Shown: positions 46,085 to 56,462, numbered from the stretch's first letter. The stretch: DNA of 64,000 nucleotides from Aureococcus anophagefferens (GCF_000186865.1 NW_008705565.1:2129797-2193796); one strand, 5' to 3'. The notes: generated by a model not told the origin, from the sequence alone. Numbers and translations: made by a program.

Positions 46085-48463
46085 TTACTTCCGCCCCCCG
46101 AAGAGGGACCAGCGCTTGTTCCGCTGCTCCTCGACGCGCCGGCGCTCGCGGCGCGCGTGCTCGCGGTACTCGCGCGCGGCGTCGGCCAGGTCGCCGGCCT
46201 TGCCCTCCAGGCCCTCGAGGAGCTCGCCGCGCTCCCGGAGCGCCGCGCCCGCGTCGGCGGCCGCGGCGGCGGCGTCGCGGCGGCCTTCCCCGCCGCCCGC
46301 CGCGTCGCTCTCGGAGCGGCGCCGCGGCGGCTCGTCGTCGGCGGCGGCCGCCGCGACGCGGTCCGGCGCGGACCGGGCCCGCGCGGGCCGGTGGAAGAAG
46401 TTCGCGATCTTCGCGCCGAGCGGCGACGCGGCCTTCTTCGCCGGCGGCGCGGGCGGCGTCGGCGGCCGCGGCGTCCGCGGGTGGTCCTGGATGTGGCACT
46501 TGCGCTTCGCGTCCGCGATCATCTTCTCCTGTGATTCAACGTCGCTTCAACTTGAGTGTCCCGTGTGCGCGCGTTCCAGAATAAGCATCTACGCTTCGAG
46601 AACGTTCCGAGAGATGATCGCTCGTCCAAAAATCAGCCGAAACGAGTGGAAACCGGCCGAGATCGGAGCCTTCGAAATTGGGAAAGGAGCTTTTTGCGGC
46701 CCTGATCTTCTCGATGTCCATCGTCGTGTCGACCGCGTCGTAGTCCAACGGCGCGCCGTCGTCGCTGCTGCTCGAGGCGTCGTCGGGCGCCGCCGCGTCG
46801 ACGGCGCGGTCCGCGTGGGCCTCCGCCGCGGCCTCGAGCGCCGCGTCCGCGTCGTGGAACGTCGCCGCGCCGTCGGCGACGGCCCACAGGACGTCGCGCC
46901 GGTCCGCGCCGCCGACGTCCACCGTCGCGTAGAAGGCGTCGGCGACGGCCGCGAGGGCGCCCGGGGGCCCGCAGAGCGCGACGTCGACGACGCGGACGCG
47001 CGCGTGCGGCGGCGCGAAGGCCAGCGCCGCGGCGAGGAAGACGTCGACGCGCGCGGCGCCGAGGCCCAGGGGCAGCGCGCCGCCGCCCGGCTCCGCGCGT
47101 TCGAAGGCCGGCGCGAGCGCCGCGCCGAGCTCGACGGCGTCGTCGTCGGCCGCGCACCAGTCGGCGACGGCGTCGACGACGCAGCGGAGCGTCTCGCCGC
47201 GGCGGCCCGACGTCTCGAGGGGCAGGCGGCTCACGAGCGCGACGACCAGCCCGTCGAGGCGCGTGGCCCGCGCGAGATCGGAGACCCCGGGCGCGTCGAG
47301 GCTCCGCGGCTCGAGCGTCGTGCCCGGCCGCGGCCGCGCGCGCAGTAGGTCGTCGACGGCGCCCGCCCAGCGCTCGAGGCTCGCCTCCTCTTCTGGCGCG
47401 GGCGACGTCGGCCGCGGGACCGTCCGCGCGAGGAACGTCGACAGCGACCCGCCCTTCGGGGACGTGCCGCGCCGCCGGCGGGCCTCGTCGGCGTAGACGC
47501 CCGCGCGCGCCGTCGCCGGGAAGCCCCGCCACGCGAGCGCGGCGCGGCGCGCGGGCGCGCCGCCGGACGCGTCCCAGTCCATCAACCGCCGCGCCTCGCG
47601 GCACTCGTCGGCGGACGCGCCCGCGCGCGACTCGTAGCGGAGGAACCGCCGCCGGCAGGGCGCGGGGTCTTGGGCGCCGGCGGAACGGATCGTCGCGCCG
47701 CAGCGCAGCGCGCCGCCTGTGTGGAAATCAAATATTCAACCAGACTTCAATGTGAGCGTAATTGAACGGATTGCGCCGGAATCTTCGGTTGTGCTTCGAG
47801 AACTCGATGAGAGCCATCGATTCGTCCAAAAATCAGCCGAATCGACTTCGATTTGATCGAGATAGAGAGTTCTGAAGTTTGGTGGGGACCCCCCAAACCA
47901 GTGGTTGATTTCCACACAGCGCGCCGCCGTAGGAGCCCGCGAGCGGGCGGTACTCGTCGTCGTAGCCGACGCGGGGCAGGCGCAGCTCGCCGACGACCGT
48001 CGCGGTCTCGAGCGCGTCGCCGCTGAGCAGGCCGACGGCCACGGCGACGTCGCGGCGCGACGGCGCGCGGAACGTCGCGGCCGCGTCCGCCGGCCACGCG
48101 GCGCCTGCGTTCGGGAAAACTTGAAAACTCTCGAAATCGACGTCGTTGTGGCCGGGTGCGTTTCTCTCATCCACGGAGATGCGTTGAAGGACGGTAGAAT
48201 TCGTGCGTATTGAAGTCGGTTCGCTTTCCACGCGGCGCGGCGCCGCGCTCCGCGAACGCGTTCTCGCGCACGTCCGCGGGGCCGAGGACGGCCTCCCGCT
48301 TTTCGCCGGCGGCGACGCAGGTCACGCGGGCCCAGACCCGCGGGCCGACGCGGCTGCAGTGGACGAGCCTCGCGACGCGCACGACGACGTCGACGGCTTC
48401 GTCCTCCGTCCCCGTAGTTCTGGTCTCGCCGAGGAGGCCCCCTCCGCTAAACGTTCGCATCAT
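46085..48463 (-). CDS. C2-like protein with R-SNARE-like C-terminal coiled coil
   Basis: Exons (minus) 48463-48244, 48104-47928, 47716-46698 and 46528-46085 sum to 619 residues and stay in frame. Residues about 20-135 look like a C2 domain (VDVVVRVARLVHCSRVG; VAVAVGLLSGDAL; GELRLPRVGYDDEYRPL). The middle 350 residues are helical and unknown. The C-terminal 50 (ALRERGELLEGLEGKAGDLA) resemble the coiled-coil heptads of an R-SNARE, though the zero-layer Arg is not clear and there is no membrane anchor. All three introns are introners, two with GC donors from the target copy. The third (near 46700) has a non-GY target, so the donor is probably an internal GC and five residues (EKIRA) are added. 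Likely role: membrane traffic. Confidence 0.65.
46529..46704 (+). mobile_element. Family A introner, A6, with non-GT/GC target
   Basis: Target copies read atcttctc on the plus strand (46521-46528 and 46705-46712), that is gagaagat on the gene strand, which cannot supply a GT or GC donor. The terminal repeat at the acceptor end is cut to ctgtgattcaacg. Splicing probably uses the GC at 46697-46696 inside the element, giving an intron of 169 bp. Confidence 0.8.
47717..47919 (+). mobile_element. Family B introner, B6
   Basis: A full 203-bp copy with perfect 15-bp ends (ctgtgtggaaatcaa and complement). Target repeats cgcgccgc at 47709-47716 and 47920-47927. It lies opposite to the host gene; the spliced intron is 47717-47927, 211 bp, GC-AG, phase 1. 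Confidence 0.95.
48105..48235 (-). mobile_element. Decayed family B introner, B7
   Basis: A 131-bp remnant: cgcgtggaaagc, accgacttcaata, cgacgtcgatttcgagag and a cgaacgcag end survive. Target repeats read cgcggcgc on the plus strand (48097-48104 and 48236-48243). Intron 48105-48243 uses a GC donor, phase 1, and removal restores ERG|AAWPADAAA. Confidence 0.8.
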
Positions 48464-48608
48464 CGTGCTGGTCAGGGGGGCGCAGAGCGTGTAAACGAAG
48501 CTCGCGGGAGATTCTTCGGGCGGCGGTGCCTATCGGCACACGCGCGCGCGGCGTCTCACCTCCACTGGATTTTTTGTGGCAGTAAACTTTTATTAGGGTG
48601 ATTTTTAC
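48464..48608. other. Spacer upstream of the C2 gene
   Basis: The plausible promoter and 5' UTR region of the minus-strand gene, or further missing 5' exons. No domain seen. Confidence 0.35.
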
Positions 48609-48932
48609 GGGCCCCTGCACGACGGTCCGGCCCCGGGACGGGGGCCGGGGACGGCGGGCACGGGGGTTCCGGCACGGTAAATGCGCTCCGGGCACGCGGC
48701 CCGGCACGGGCCCGGCACGCGGCACGGCACTCGGCACGGGCCCCCGGGCACGGGCCGGGCACGGGCCACGCGGCCCGGCACGGGCCCGGCACTCGGCACG
48801 GGCCCCGGGCACGGGCCGGGCACGGGCCGGGGAGGCCCGGCACGGGCCCGGCACGGGGCCCCGGGCACGGCCCGGGCACGGGCCGGGGACGTGGCCGGGG
48901 ACCGCGGCACGCACCGTTGTGCAGGGCCCCCT
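48609..48932. mobile_element. Putative non-autonomous element filled by a GC-rich minisatellite
   Basis: Terminal inverted repeats gggcccctgcacgacggt (48609-48626) and the complement of ggggccctgcacaacggt (48913-48930) match at 16 of 18. Flanks atttttac (48601-48608) and atttttgc (48933-48940) match at 7 of 8, like a target duplication. Between them about 290 bp consist of degenerate units such as cgggcacgggc and ccggcacggg. It does not sit in a gene and shares no sequence with families A or B. Confidence 0.55.
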
Positions 48933-49386
48933 ATTTTTGCCCAGGCCAGGCGCTTCAGCACTCCACGTAGCGATAGCAGTGTGAATACGGTTTAACATTT
49001 GTGATGTAGCAGAACCTTGCCCTAAGTCGCTGTCGCCGGTCATGTGCCGCGCCACCTCCGGCTCGCGAAGGAAGTTTCGAGCGCGCGCGTCGCCGAGCGC
49101 GCAGCGCGGGTGAGGAAGAAGCACCGCGTCGTCTAGTACCTTAGACCTGGCGAACTGTAGTGTCCTGCTGTGTGCTGCACTCGGAACGCAGCGCATACAT
49201 CCGAGGCCCGTTTCAGTCGTGTGAATTTTCACAAACTCAAATCTATTGTCCGCATTCAAATCAGACTTATCCGGAGCTCTGAGCGGTTTGATGCTCGAGC
49301 AATACAATGCTCTGCCGATATCCGGTCACGTTTGCGCCAAAAACTGCGGAAGACGAAGTTCGGTAGCTGCCTGCGCAATACCAACC
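48933..49386. other. Intergenic, less GC-rich, nothing recognised
   Basis: Mixed-composition DNA with no supportable ORF. It may hold a promoter for the small secreted protein that follows. Confidence 0.4.
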
Positions 49387-50071
49387 ATGCATAAACTAAT
49401 TGCTTTTCTCGCGCTGACCCAAGCCCAAGCGGCGCACTTCACCGATATCGGTGGGAAGAATTCCCGTGACGGCACTGGAGCCCAGGGATGCACCGAAGGC
49501 GGCGCCTATCCGCTGCATTGCGCAGTGTCCAGCGCATGCCTTTTACGAAGCCGCCCCCAGAGCTCGGTAGCCGCGGATCGAGCCTCTGGAGCCTACGCAA
49601 ACACCCCCTTTCGTCGCTTTTTGCGGACGCGGACGCGTTTCCGTTCGACGCCTCCGACACGAACCCGCGATTCCGCGCGCCAACCGCAGACCCGTCCGAC
49701 GCCGACGATACGAGATGATCGACCCCCCCCCCCCTACCAGGTACTGCACGGAGGCCGAGGCCATGGCCGCGAGCCCCGACCACAAGTCGCACGAGCACGT
49801 CGTCGAGGGCACGACGTACTACATGATCTGGGAGACTCCGTGGGCCTCGGCGATGGGCGTGTCGATGTGGCACGCGGACTACGTCGGCGACGCGCCGGCG
49901 TGCGCGTGCGAGGACCACGGCCACGACCACGACCACGACGACCACGCGGCGGAGGAGGCGGAGGACGTCGGCGTCGTCGCGGACGAGACCGAGACCGAGT
50001 CCGACGGCGCTTCGGCCGGCGCGCGCCTCGCCGCCGCGGCCGCGGTCGTCGCTCTCGCCGCGATCCTCTGA
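49387..50071 (+). CDS. Small secreted, His/Asp-rich, GPI-anchor-like protein (intron uncertain)
   Basis: A likely first exon starts MHKLIAFLALTQAQAAHFTD, a signal peptide. A later exon starts at 49741 after a long pyrimidine tract ending taccag and encodes YCTEAEAMAASPDHKSHEHV, a short Trp-rich segment, an acidic His cluster (EDHGHDHDHDDHAAEE) and a C-terminal hydrophobic tail (GARLAAAAAVVALAAIL) ending at the stop, as in GPI-anchored proteins. The His/Asp cluster could bind metal ions. I cannot place the donor between 49460 and 49700, so the internal structure is open. Confidence 0.4.
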
Positions 50072-50199
50072 GCGCCGCCGAGCATCGAGCATCGGCCCCG
50101 TCACGATACCACGACGACCCCTGTGCAGCCACTCCACCGTACCCCTTGTGTGTGTGCCATAACTGCATGCTGAATCATAGAAACGAGCGTCACAGGAGC

Positions 50200-50889
50200 T
50201 TACGAGCCTCGTCCCTTGCCCCGCCCTTTGCCCCGCCCCCGGCCCCGGCCGCCGCCCTTGCCCTTGCCGCGGCCCGCGGGCCGGTCGCCCTTGCCGCGGT
50301 CGCCGGCCTGGGCCTGGTCCGGGTGCGCGCGGCGGTCGAAGGACTTGAGCATGCCGCCGAGCAGGACCTTGGCCGTCTTGAGCCGCGCCTCCGACTCCCC
50401 GGTGATCGTCAGCGTGCGCGCCGCGCCCTCGTCGCCGCGCTTGCTGATCTGGATGTGCGTCTTGCTGTTCGTCTCGATGTTCTTCAGCTTCGTCGACTGC
50501 TTGCGCAAGAGGAAGGGCACGAAGCCGGCGGGGATGGACATCTCCGCGGAGCAGGAGCCGGCCTGCTCGGCCTTTTTCGCCACGGCCGCGTCCTTCTTGC
50601 GCCGCTTCTCCGCGGCGTCGGCGTCCGGCGCGGGCTCGGCCTTGCGCTTCGCCGGCGCCGGCGCGGCGACTTCCGGCGGCGGCGCGCGCGTCGGCGGCGC
50701 GTCGCGGAGGCGCACGAGGTCGCCGAGCTCGACCACCGCGCCCGCGCGCACGAGCTTCTCGAGGCAGTCCTTGAAGTCGCTCCACGTAAGGTCCGTGTCG
50801 CCGAGCTTCGCGAACGTCTTCTTGCGCAACTTGTTCGGCTTCCAGCCGTCGCCCGCGTTTCCGAGGACGGCCTTGATAGCGCTCTCCAT
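50200..50889 (-). CDS. KH-domain RNA-binding protein with Gly/Arg/Lys tail
   Basis: 229 residues from MESAIKAVLGNAGDGWKPNK. An N-terminal helical domain is followed by a nuclear-signal-like KRKAEPAPDADAAEKRRKKD. A KH-type RNA-binding fold spans about residues 125-190 (GFVPFLLRKQSTKLKNIE, THIQISKRGDEGAARTLTIT); the usual GxxG loop is replaced by RKQSTK. The last 40 residues are GRGKGKGGGRGRGRGKGRGK, a low-specificity RNA-binding tail. Likely role in nuclear RNA processing. Confidence 0.75.
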   Translation of the reverse strand: MESAIKAVLGNAGDGWKPNKLRKKTFAKLGDTDLTWSDFKDCLEKLVRAGAVVELGDLVRLRDAPPTRAPPPEVAAPAPAKRKAEPAPDADAAEKRRKKDAAVAKKAEQAGSCSAEMSIPAGFVPFLLRKQSTKLKNIETNSKTHIQISKRGDEGAARTLTITGESEARLKTAKVLLGGMLKSFDRRAHPDQAQAGDRGKGDRPAGRGKGKGGGRGRGRGKGRGKGRGS

Positions 50890-51125
50890 GCCTGGTGCGG
50901 AGGCAGGCCTCGACCGACCCCTAAAGCTCGCCTGATTGACCCTTTGTTGAACTGCAACAACTTGAGGCGCCGTTTCGACAGGAAGCATGGTGATGTGAGA
51001 CGGTTCTCGGCCGTCGAGCCGCGTCGAGCTGCCCGAGCGCGCGTTCAGGGCCCGCCGGCGCGGCGCAGAGCTGCCCTTCGTCCTCGCGAGCGCTTGCGCG
51101 CGCGCGCTGCTCCTTTCCGTTCCTC

Positions 51126-54100
51126 ATGGGCAGCGCCATCTCCCAGGAGAAGAAGGCGGAGGCGTCGCCGGGCGGGAGCGCGCACCTCAAGGCCATCGGC
51201 AAGTTCCGCGCGTCCCTGAAGAAGGCGGCGACCGAGGCCGACGCCGAGGAGACGCGCACGGCGGAGAAGGCGTCGTCGACGTCGTCGCTGCGCGTCGTCG
51301 CGGCCCGGTCCTTCCGCGGCAGGGCCGCCGCGCCGAAGCCCGAGGAGAAGCCCCGCGGCGGCGCGCAGCTGCTCAAGCCGGAGAAGGGCTCCGACGACGC
51401 GGTCGAGGACCTGGAGGCGCTCAAGGTCCTCGAGGACCTCGGCGACGTCCGCGGCGGCTGGCTCAAGCACCGCCTGCTCTGCCACACGCACCTGCTGGTG
51501 GCCGCGGTGCACCGGGACCAGGAGCGGCACTGGTCGCCCGAGGAGCTCAGCGCCCTGCGCGAGAAGCGCTTCGCGGGCATCCGCCAGGCCGCCGAGGCCG
51601 CGCGCGCGAAATTCGACGCGCTCACGGAGAAGCAGCGCAAGCACCCGACGAACCAGGGCGACCTCGCGCTCTACAGCGACGACGCGCTCCACCAGCGCCA
51701 GGCGATCCGCGAGGACCCGGAGGTCATCGAGGAGCTCCACCGCTGGTGGTGCAAGACCAAGTCCGTCCACGACGTCGGCGGCGACGGCGGCGACGGCGTG
51801 CTGTCCGAGGTCGAGTACGGCGCGTTCCACAGCGACCTGCTCAAGATCCTGCGGGACCACGCGGAGGCGGAGGAGGACGACGACGACGACTTCGACCACG
51901 ACTCGCCCGAGGCCCTGGCCATGCTCGACCAGGACTGGAAGCAGGACTCGGCGGGCGACGGCGTCGTCGACGAGCTCGAGTTCAAGAACGCCGTCTTCCA
52001 GGTCGCGGACGTCTGGACCGCGGGCGTCGACGCGGCGGAGTACCGCGACTTCCTCGCGACGTCCTTCAAGATCGTCTACGAGTCCTACCTCGGCCGCGAG
52101 CTGTCGGTGGCGTCGCTCTGCGTCGACCTCGAGCTCACGCTCGCGTGCTTCTCGACGGCCGCGGCCTTCACCAAGGCCCACAAGGCGGCCCTCGAGCGGG
52201 CCGTCGCGCGCAGGCTCGAGGTCGACGAGCACGGCGTGTCCGCCACCGCGACGACGGCGAAGAAGAAGGGCCTGCTCGTCGAGGTCCGGGTCGAGGCGGC
52301 GATGCCGCGCGCGGCCATGGCGCTCTGCGACAAGGAGTCGTGGCACGACGGCGGCGACGACGACGACGACGCCGAGGACGGCGCGGCCACGGAGCTCGAC
52401 GCCGACACCAAAAAACGCGTCGACGCGAAGAAGCGCGCGCGCTACGACCACCGCCTCGCCGTCGACGACCGCGTGGATTCCAAATCTTCAACACGACTTC
52501 AATGTGCGCGTAATCGAACGGTTCGGACCAACCTCTTCGGCCGTGCTTCGATGACTTGACGAGAGCAATCGATTCGTCCAAAAACCAGCCAAATCGACTT
52601 CGATGTGACCGAGCGAGAGAATTTCAAAGTTTGGTCGGGACGTCGCAAACCAGCGGTTGATTTCCACACAGGTCGACTACCTCGTCGCCGCGGAGTTCGA
52701 GGAGGGCTACTACGACCCGGTCAAGGTCAAGGAGATCCTGGCGCGCCGCGTCCAGGACGCCGTCGACGCGTTCTCCGCGGACGTCGACCGCGACGGCAGC
52801 GGCCGGCTGTCGGAGGACGGCGCGGCGGCGTCGCTCCAGAAGGTCGTCCGCGGGAAGAATAGCCGCAAGTCCGCGCCGCCGAAGCCCAAGGCCGCGAGCC
52901 CGCGCGCGTCGAACGCGAGCAAGGCGCCGAAGAAGAAGGGCAAGAAGCAGGAGGCCGCGGACGCGCCCGCGGCGTCGCCCGCGAAGGCGGCAAAGGCGGC
53001 GGCGGGCGTCGTCGTCGCCTTCGACGGCGCCCTCTACGACGTCGAGTTCGCCGACGGCCTGGAGACGGGCGTCGCGCGCGACCGCCTCGCCATGGTCGCG
53101 CCGTCGCCCGACACGGCCGCGGAGGCCGCGGCCGCGCTCGACGACTCCATCGCCGTCGGCGCGACGGTGGCGTGCGCGGGCCGCGCGCCGCCGCCCGGCG
53201 ACGCCAAGCCCAAGGCCGTCAAGCTCAAGAGCAAGCCCAAGTTCAAGCTCCGGCCGCGGACGCCGACGGCCTGGGGCGACCTCATCACGACGTGGCAGCC
53301 GAAGCTCAACTTCGCCGCGGCCATGTCCGTCCGCGCGACGTGCGAGATGGTCGTCGAGATCTACGCGGCGAAGATCGACGCCAACGCCGTCGACGAGAGC
53401 AACGGCAAGGACCGGCGGACCATGTCCGCCTTCGTCGTCCAGTTCCTGCAGCTCAAGTTCGGCAAGTCGCAGAAGTTCTTCAAGACCTTCCGCGCCTTCG
53501 TCGTGTCCCTCATCCGCGTCGTCGCCGACGTCCAGTCCGGCGACGGGCTCAACGCCGACGAGGCGACGGGCCACGCGTGGATCCTCCTCTTCGCGCGGGC
53601 CTGCCGCGTCGGCGAGGACAGCGCGACGAACCCGCACCTCACGCAGGACGCGTCGGAGCACCTCTGCGACCTCATCCGCGGCTCGCGGCCGAAGCTGGAC
53701 CAGTGCGCGGCGCTCCTGATCTCCAGGGACCCGCCCAAGGGCTCCTTCGAAGCGGCGCTGCTCAACGCGCAATCCCGCATCATCACGGGCTGGATCACGC
53801 TCGAGGGCGCGAAGCGGCTCTTCGCGGCGGGCCTGCGGCGGTGCCTCGACGCGCAGCCGGGCGCCGTGGGCTACTACAAGTACAGCCTGCAGATCTTCGA
53901 CGAGCTCTCCGAGGTCCGGGAGAAGCACGAGACGAAGGACGCGCGGGCGCGCGCGGTGCTCAAGTTCTCCGACTTCGTCGTCGTCATGGTCGAGCTCTTC
54001 ACGACCATCGCGAGGCACGCCGACGGCACCATCCCGAGCATCAGCTCCGACGCCATCGAGGCGCGGGGGCGCATCTTCGCGCTCGAGAGCGGCGACTCGG

Positions 54101-54168
54101 ACGCGCGGACGTCGCTCGTGGCCAACATGCTCATGGCCAAGCTCAAGGGCTCGCCGTCCAAGCCGTAA
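51126..54168 (+). CDS. EF-hand protein, probably N-myristoylated
   Basis: Exons 51126-52460 and 52672-54168 give 943 residues. MGSAISQEKK is a good N-myristoylation site (Gly2, Ser6). EF-hand-like loops are visible at DVGGDGGDGVLSEVEYGAF, DQDWKQDSAGDGVVDELEF and, after the intron, DVDRDGSGRLSEDGAA, the last being the most canonical. A Lys/Pro/Ala linker is followed by a Tudor-like short domain (GVVVAFDGALYDVEFADGL) and a 300-residue helical C-terminal region of unknown type. Calcium-dependent membrane scaffold is the likely role. The intron (211 bp, GT donor, phase 0) is a family B introner. Confidence 0.75.
52469..52671 (+). mobile_element. Family B introner, B8
   Basis: A 203-bp copy; target copies gtcgacga (52461-52468) and gtcgacta (52672-52679) match at 7 of 8. 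The 5' end ccgcgtggattccaaa is diverged from the intact 3' end ttgatttccacacag. Confidence 0.9.
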
Positions 54169-54201
54169 GGCGGCGCGAAAAAATCGGTTAGGAGCGGCCT
54201 T

Positions 54202-55479
54202 CTAGGTCATGAGGAGGGCGGCCTGGGGCGAGAGCTTCATCATGAAGGACTTGAGCTGCGTCGTGCCGCCCGCGTCGACGAAGTGGGTGATCTCGTCCCC
54301 GAGCATGAGGCCCACGGCGCCCCGCCAGTCGACGGGCGACTCGAGCGACGCGCCGAGCTGCGGGAGCGCCGCGGGGAGGTCGTCGTACTTGGCCGGGACG
54401 CCGCACGCGCAGTAGAGCGGGTAGCGGAGCTCGCCGCCCGTCGCCCGCGTGCCGAGCGCGTAGGCGTAGTCGTCGGACGGCGGCCCCGCGGCGAGCGCCG
54501 TCTGCGCGCCGCGGTGCGCGTCCGCGGGCTTGACCGTCGCGCCGGCGATGTCCGTCGCGACGAACGCGTCGACGGCCGCGGCGTCGCCGGCGACGACCAA
54601 CGCGCCGTCGAAGAGGTCGTGCGACACGGCGACGGTGCCGCCGCCGCGCGCGCTCGCGGCCTCGAGGGCCGCGTCGACGGCCGCGCGGTCCGCGTAGCCG
54701 ACGACGGACGCGGCCTTGGCGGGCGTCGCCTGGCCCGCGAGCGCCTCGGCGCGCGCGTCGCCGAGCTCGAAGGCCTCCTCGAGCGTGAGCGCGCCGGCGA
54801 AGACGAGCGCCGCGCACTCGCCGGCGACGCCGAAGCCCGCGACGCCCATGACCTCGCTCGGCAGCAGCGGCGTGTGCGCCCACGCGGGCATCTGGCTCTT
54901 GAGCTCGCCGTCGCCCCGGAGCTTCATGCGCATCTCGACCGTCGCCAGCGACATGACGATCGTCGCGTCGCGCTTCGCGCGCGCGTCGCTCTTGGCGCCG
55001 GACGCGAAGGCTTTGCGGAGGTCGTAGCCCCGGACCTCGGCCGCCGCGTTGAGCAGCCGCAGCGCGTGCTCGCCCTCGGGCTTGGACAGGAGCGCCTCGA
55101 CGGCCGCGGCGTCGAGGTCCCGCTCGCCGGGGAAGAGCACGCCGACGCGGTGCGGCGGGCCCAGGGGCGCGATGGACACGAGCCGCAGGCACACGACGAG
55201 GTTCTCGACGGTCTCGTCCTTCTCGCAGCGCTCCAGCCCGGCGGCGATGTCGTCGAAGAAGACGTCGACGATGTACCACTCGTCCGCGGGGCCCTTGAAG
55301 CACTCCGGGTCGTCCTCGATGTAGTGCGCGAAGGGCGCCGGCACGAGCTCGAACTCCGTGACGACGAAGCCCGGGGGCAGGCAGCAGTTGACGGCGTTGC
55401 GCACGTCGCCGAAGGTGCTGTCGAGGCTGAACGTCACCTGGATGCTGTTGCGCAGGTGGTCCCGCACGTCGATGTACAT
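54202..55479 (-). CDS. Malonyl-CoA:ACP transacylase-like pseudoenzyme
   Basis: 425 residues from MYIDVRDHLRNS. After a 120-residue N-terminal extension, HRVGVLFPGERDLDA aligns with the FPGQGSQ start of FabD/FabD-like acyltransferases, and LLNAAAEVRGYDLRKAF, GECAALVFAGALTLEEAFEL, GALVVAGDAAAVDAF and VDWRGAVGLMLGDEITHFVD align with later blocks. The nucleophile motif GHSLGE is replaced by FGVAGE, so the catalytic Ser is absent. The fold is probably kept for a non-catalytic role, for instance binding acyl carrier protein or CoA. It is divergent from the RRM gene (146 bp between starts). Confidence 0.7.
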   Translation of the reverse strand: MYIDVRDHLRNSIQVTFSLDSTFGDVRNAVNCCLPPGFVVTEFELVPAPFAHYIEDDPECFKGPADEWYIVDVFFDDIAAGLERCEKDETVENLVVCLRLVSIAPLGPPHRVGVLFPGERDLDAAAVEALLSKPEGEHALRLLNAAAEVRGYDLRKAFASGAKSDARAKRDATIVMSLATVEMRMKLRGDGELKSQMPAWAHTPLLPSEVMGVAGFGVAGECAALVFAGALTLEEAFELGDARAEALAGQATPAKAASVVGYADRAAVDAALEAASARGGGTVAVSHDLFDGALVVAGDAAAVDAFVATDIAGATVKPADAHRGAQTALAAGPPSDDYAYALGTRATGGELRYPLYCACGVPAKYDDLPAALPQLGASLESPVDWRGAVGLMLGDEITHFVDAGGTTQLKSFMMKLSPQAALLMT

Positions 55480-55625
55480 GGCGGCGCTCTGTGCGGCGGA
55501 CGCCGTAGACCACTTTCTCTGGCCGCCCTTGGCCCGCGATGCAGGCGCTTGCGCTTGCGGCAAAATGCTTGCAATCGCCGATCAAAAAGCCGATCGAGCT
55601 CAGCGCGATCGCTGCCGCGTTCATC

Positions 55626-56456
55626 ATGGACGAATCGAACCTGCTCCACGTCTCGGGCCTCACGCGCAACGTCACGGAGGCGCACCTCGAGGAGATCTTC
55701 GCCTGCTTCGGCGAGCTCGCCTCCGTGTCGCTGGCCGTCGACGAGACCGTGGGCCTGAGCAAGGGCTACGCCATCGTCGAGTTCGCGGCGCGCGGCGGCG
55801 CGCGGGCGGCGCTCGACTCGCTCGACGGCGGCGTCATCGACGGCGCCGGCGTCGCCGTGCGCGTCGTGACGCCCGAGCGCGACCGGTCGCCGAGCCGGTC
55901 GTCGCGGTCGCCGTCGCCGCGCGGCGGCCCGCGGCCGCCGCGCGGCGGCGCGATGGTGCCCCGGGCCGTGTCCGTGCGGGACCGGCCACCGCGGCGGTCG
56001 CCCGGCCGGCGGCGGTCGCCGTCGCGGGGCTACGACCGGCCCGGCCGCGGCGACGAGCCGCCGCCGCGACCGACCGGCGCGGGCCGGGGCTACGACCGGC
56101 CCGGCCGGGGCCGGTCGCGGTCGCCGAGCCCGCCGCGCCGGGGCCGCCGGCGGTCGCCCTCGCCCCGCGGCGGCCGCCGGTCGCCGGAGCGCCGCGTGCA
56201 CCCGCCGCCGCCGCCGCGCGGCGCGCCCGGCGGCCGCCGGTCGCCGCCGCGCCGCTTCGCCGGCCGGCGGCCGTCGCCGCCGCGGCGGTCGCGGAGCCCG
56301 CCCGCGCGGCGCTACCGCCGCTACTCGCGGTCGTCGTCGAAGAGCAGCCGGTCGCCGAGCCCGCGGTCCCGGTCCTACTCGAGCCGGTCCCGGAGCTCGA
56401 GCCGCGGGAGCCGGCGGAGCCGGTCGCCGTCGCGGTCCTCGAGCGGGAGCCGCTAA
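55626..56456 (+). CDS. RRM plus RS-domain splicing factor, RNPS1/SR45-like
   Basis: 276 residues. One RRM at residues 7-85 has RNP2 LLHVSGLTRNV and RNP1 KGYAIVEFAA. The rest is Arg/Ser/Pro/Gly-rich with many RS, RSP and GYDRPGRG repeats. This layout matches RNPS1/SR45, proteins of the exon-junction and splicing-activation ASAP complex in the nucleus. Start 55626 (MDESNLL) fits better than 55539. Its 3' end lies beside the GH47 gene, whose open minus frame reads through it. Confidence 0.85.
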   Translation: MDESNLLHVSGLTRNVTEAHLEEIFACFGELASVSLAVDETVGLSKGYAIVEFAARGGARAALDSLDGGVIDGAGVAVRVVTPERDRSPSRSSRSPSPRGGPRPPRGGAMVPRAVSVRDRPPRRSPGRRRSPSRGYDRPGRGDEPPPRPTGAGRGYDRPGRGRSRSPSPPRRGRRRSPSPRGGRRSPERRVHPPPPPRGAPGGRRSPPRRFAGRRPSPPRRSRSPPARRYRRYSRSSSKSSRSPSPRSRSYSSRSRSSSRGSRRSRSPSRSSSGSR

Positions 56457-56462
56457 GAAAAC

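Noticed and set aside
48609..48932. Gly/Pro/Arg-rich protein encoded by the GC-rich array
   Set aside because: Both strands and several frames are open with the same low-complexity composition; it is a tandem repeat, not a gene.
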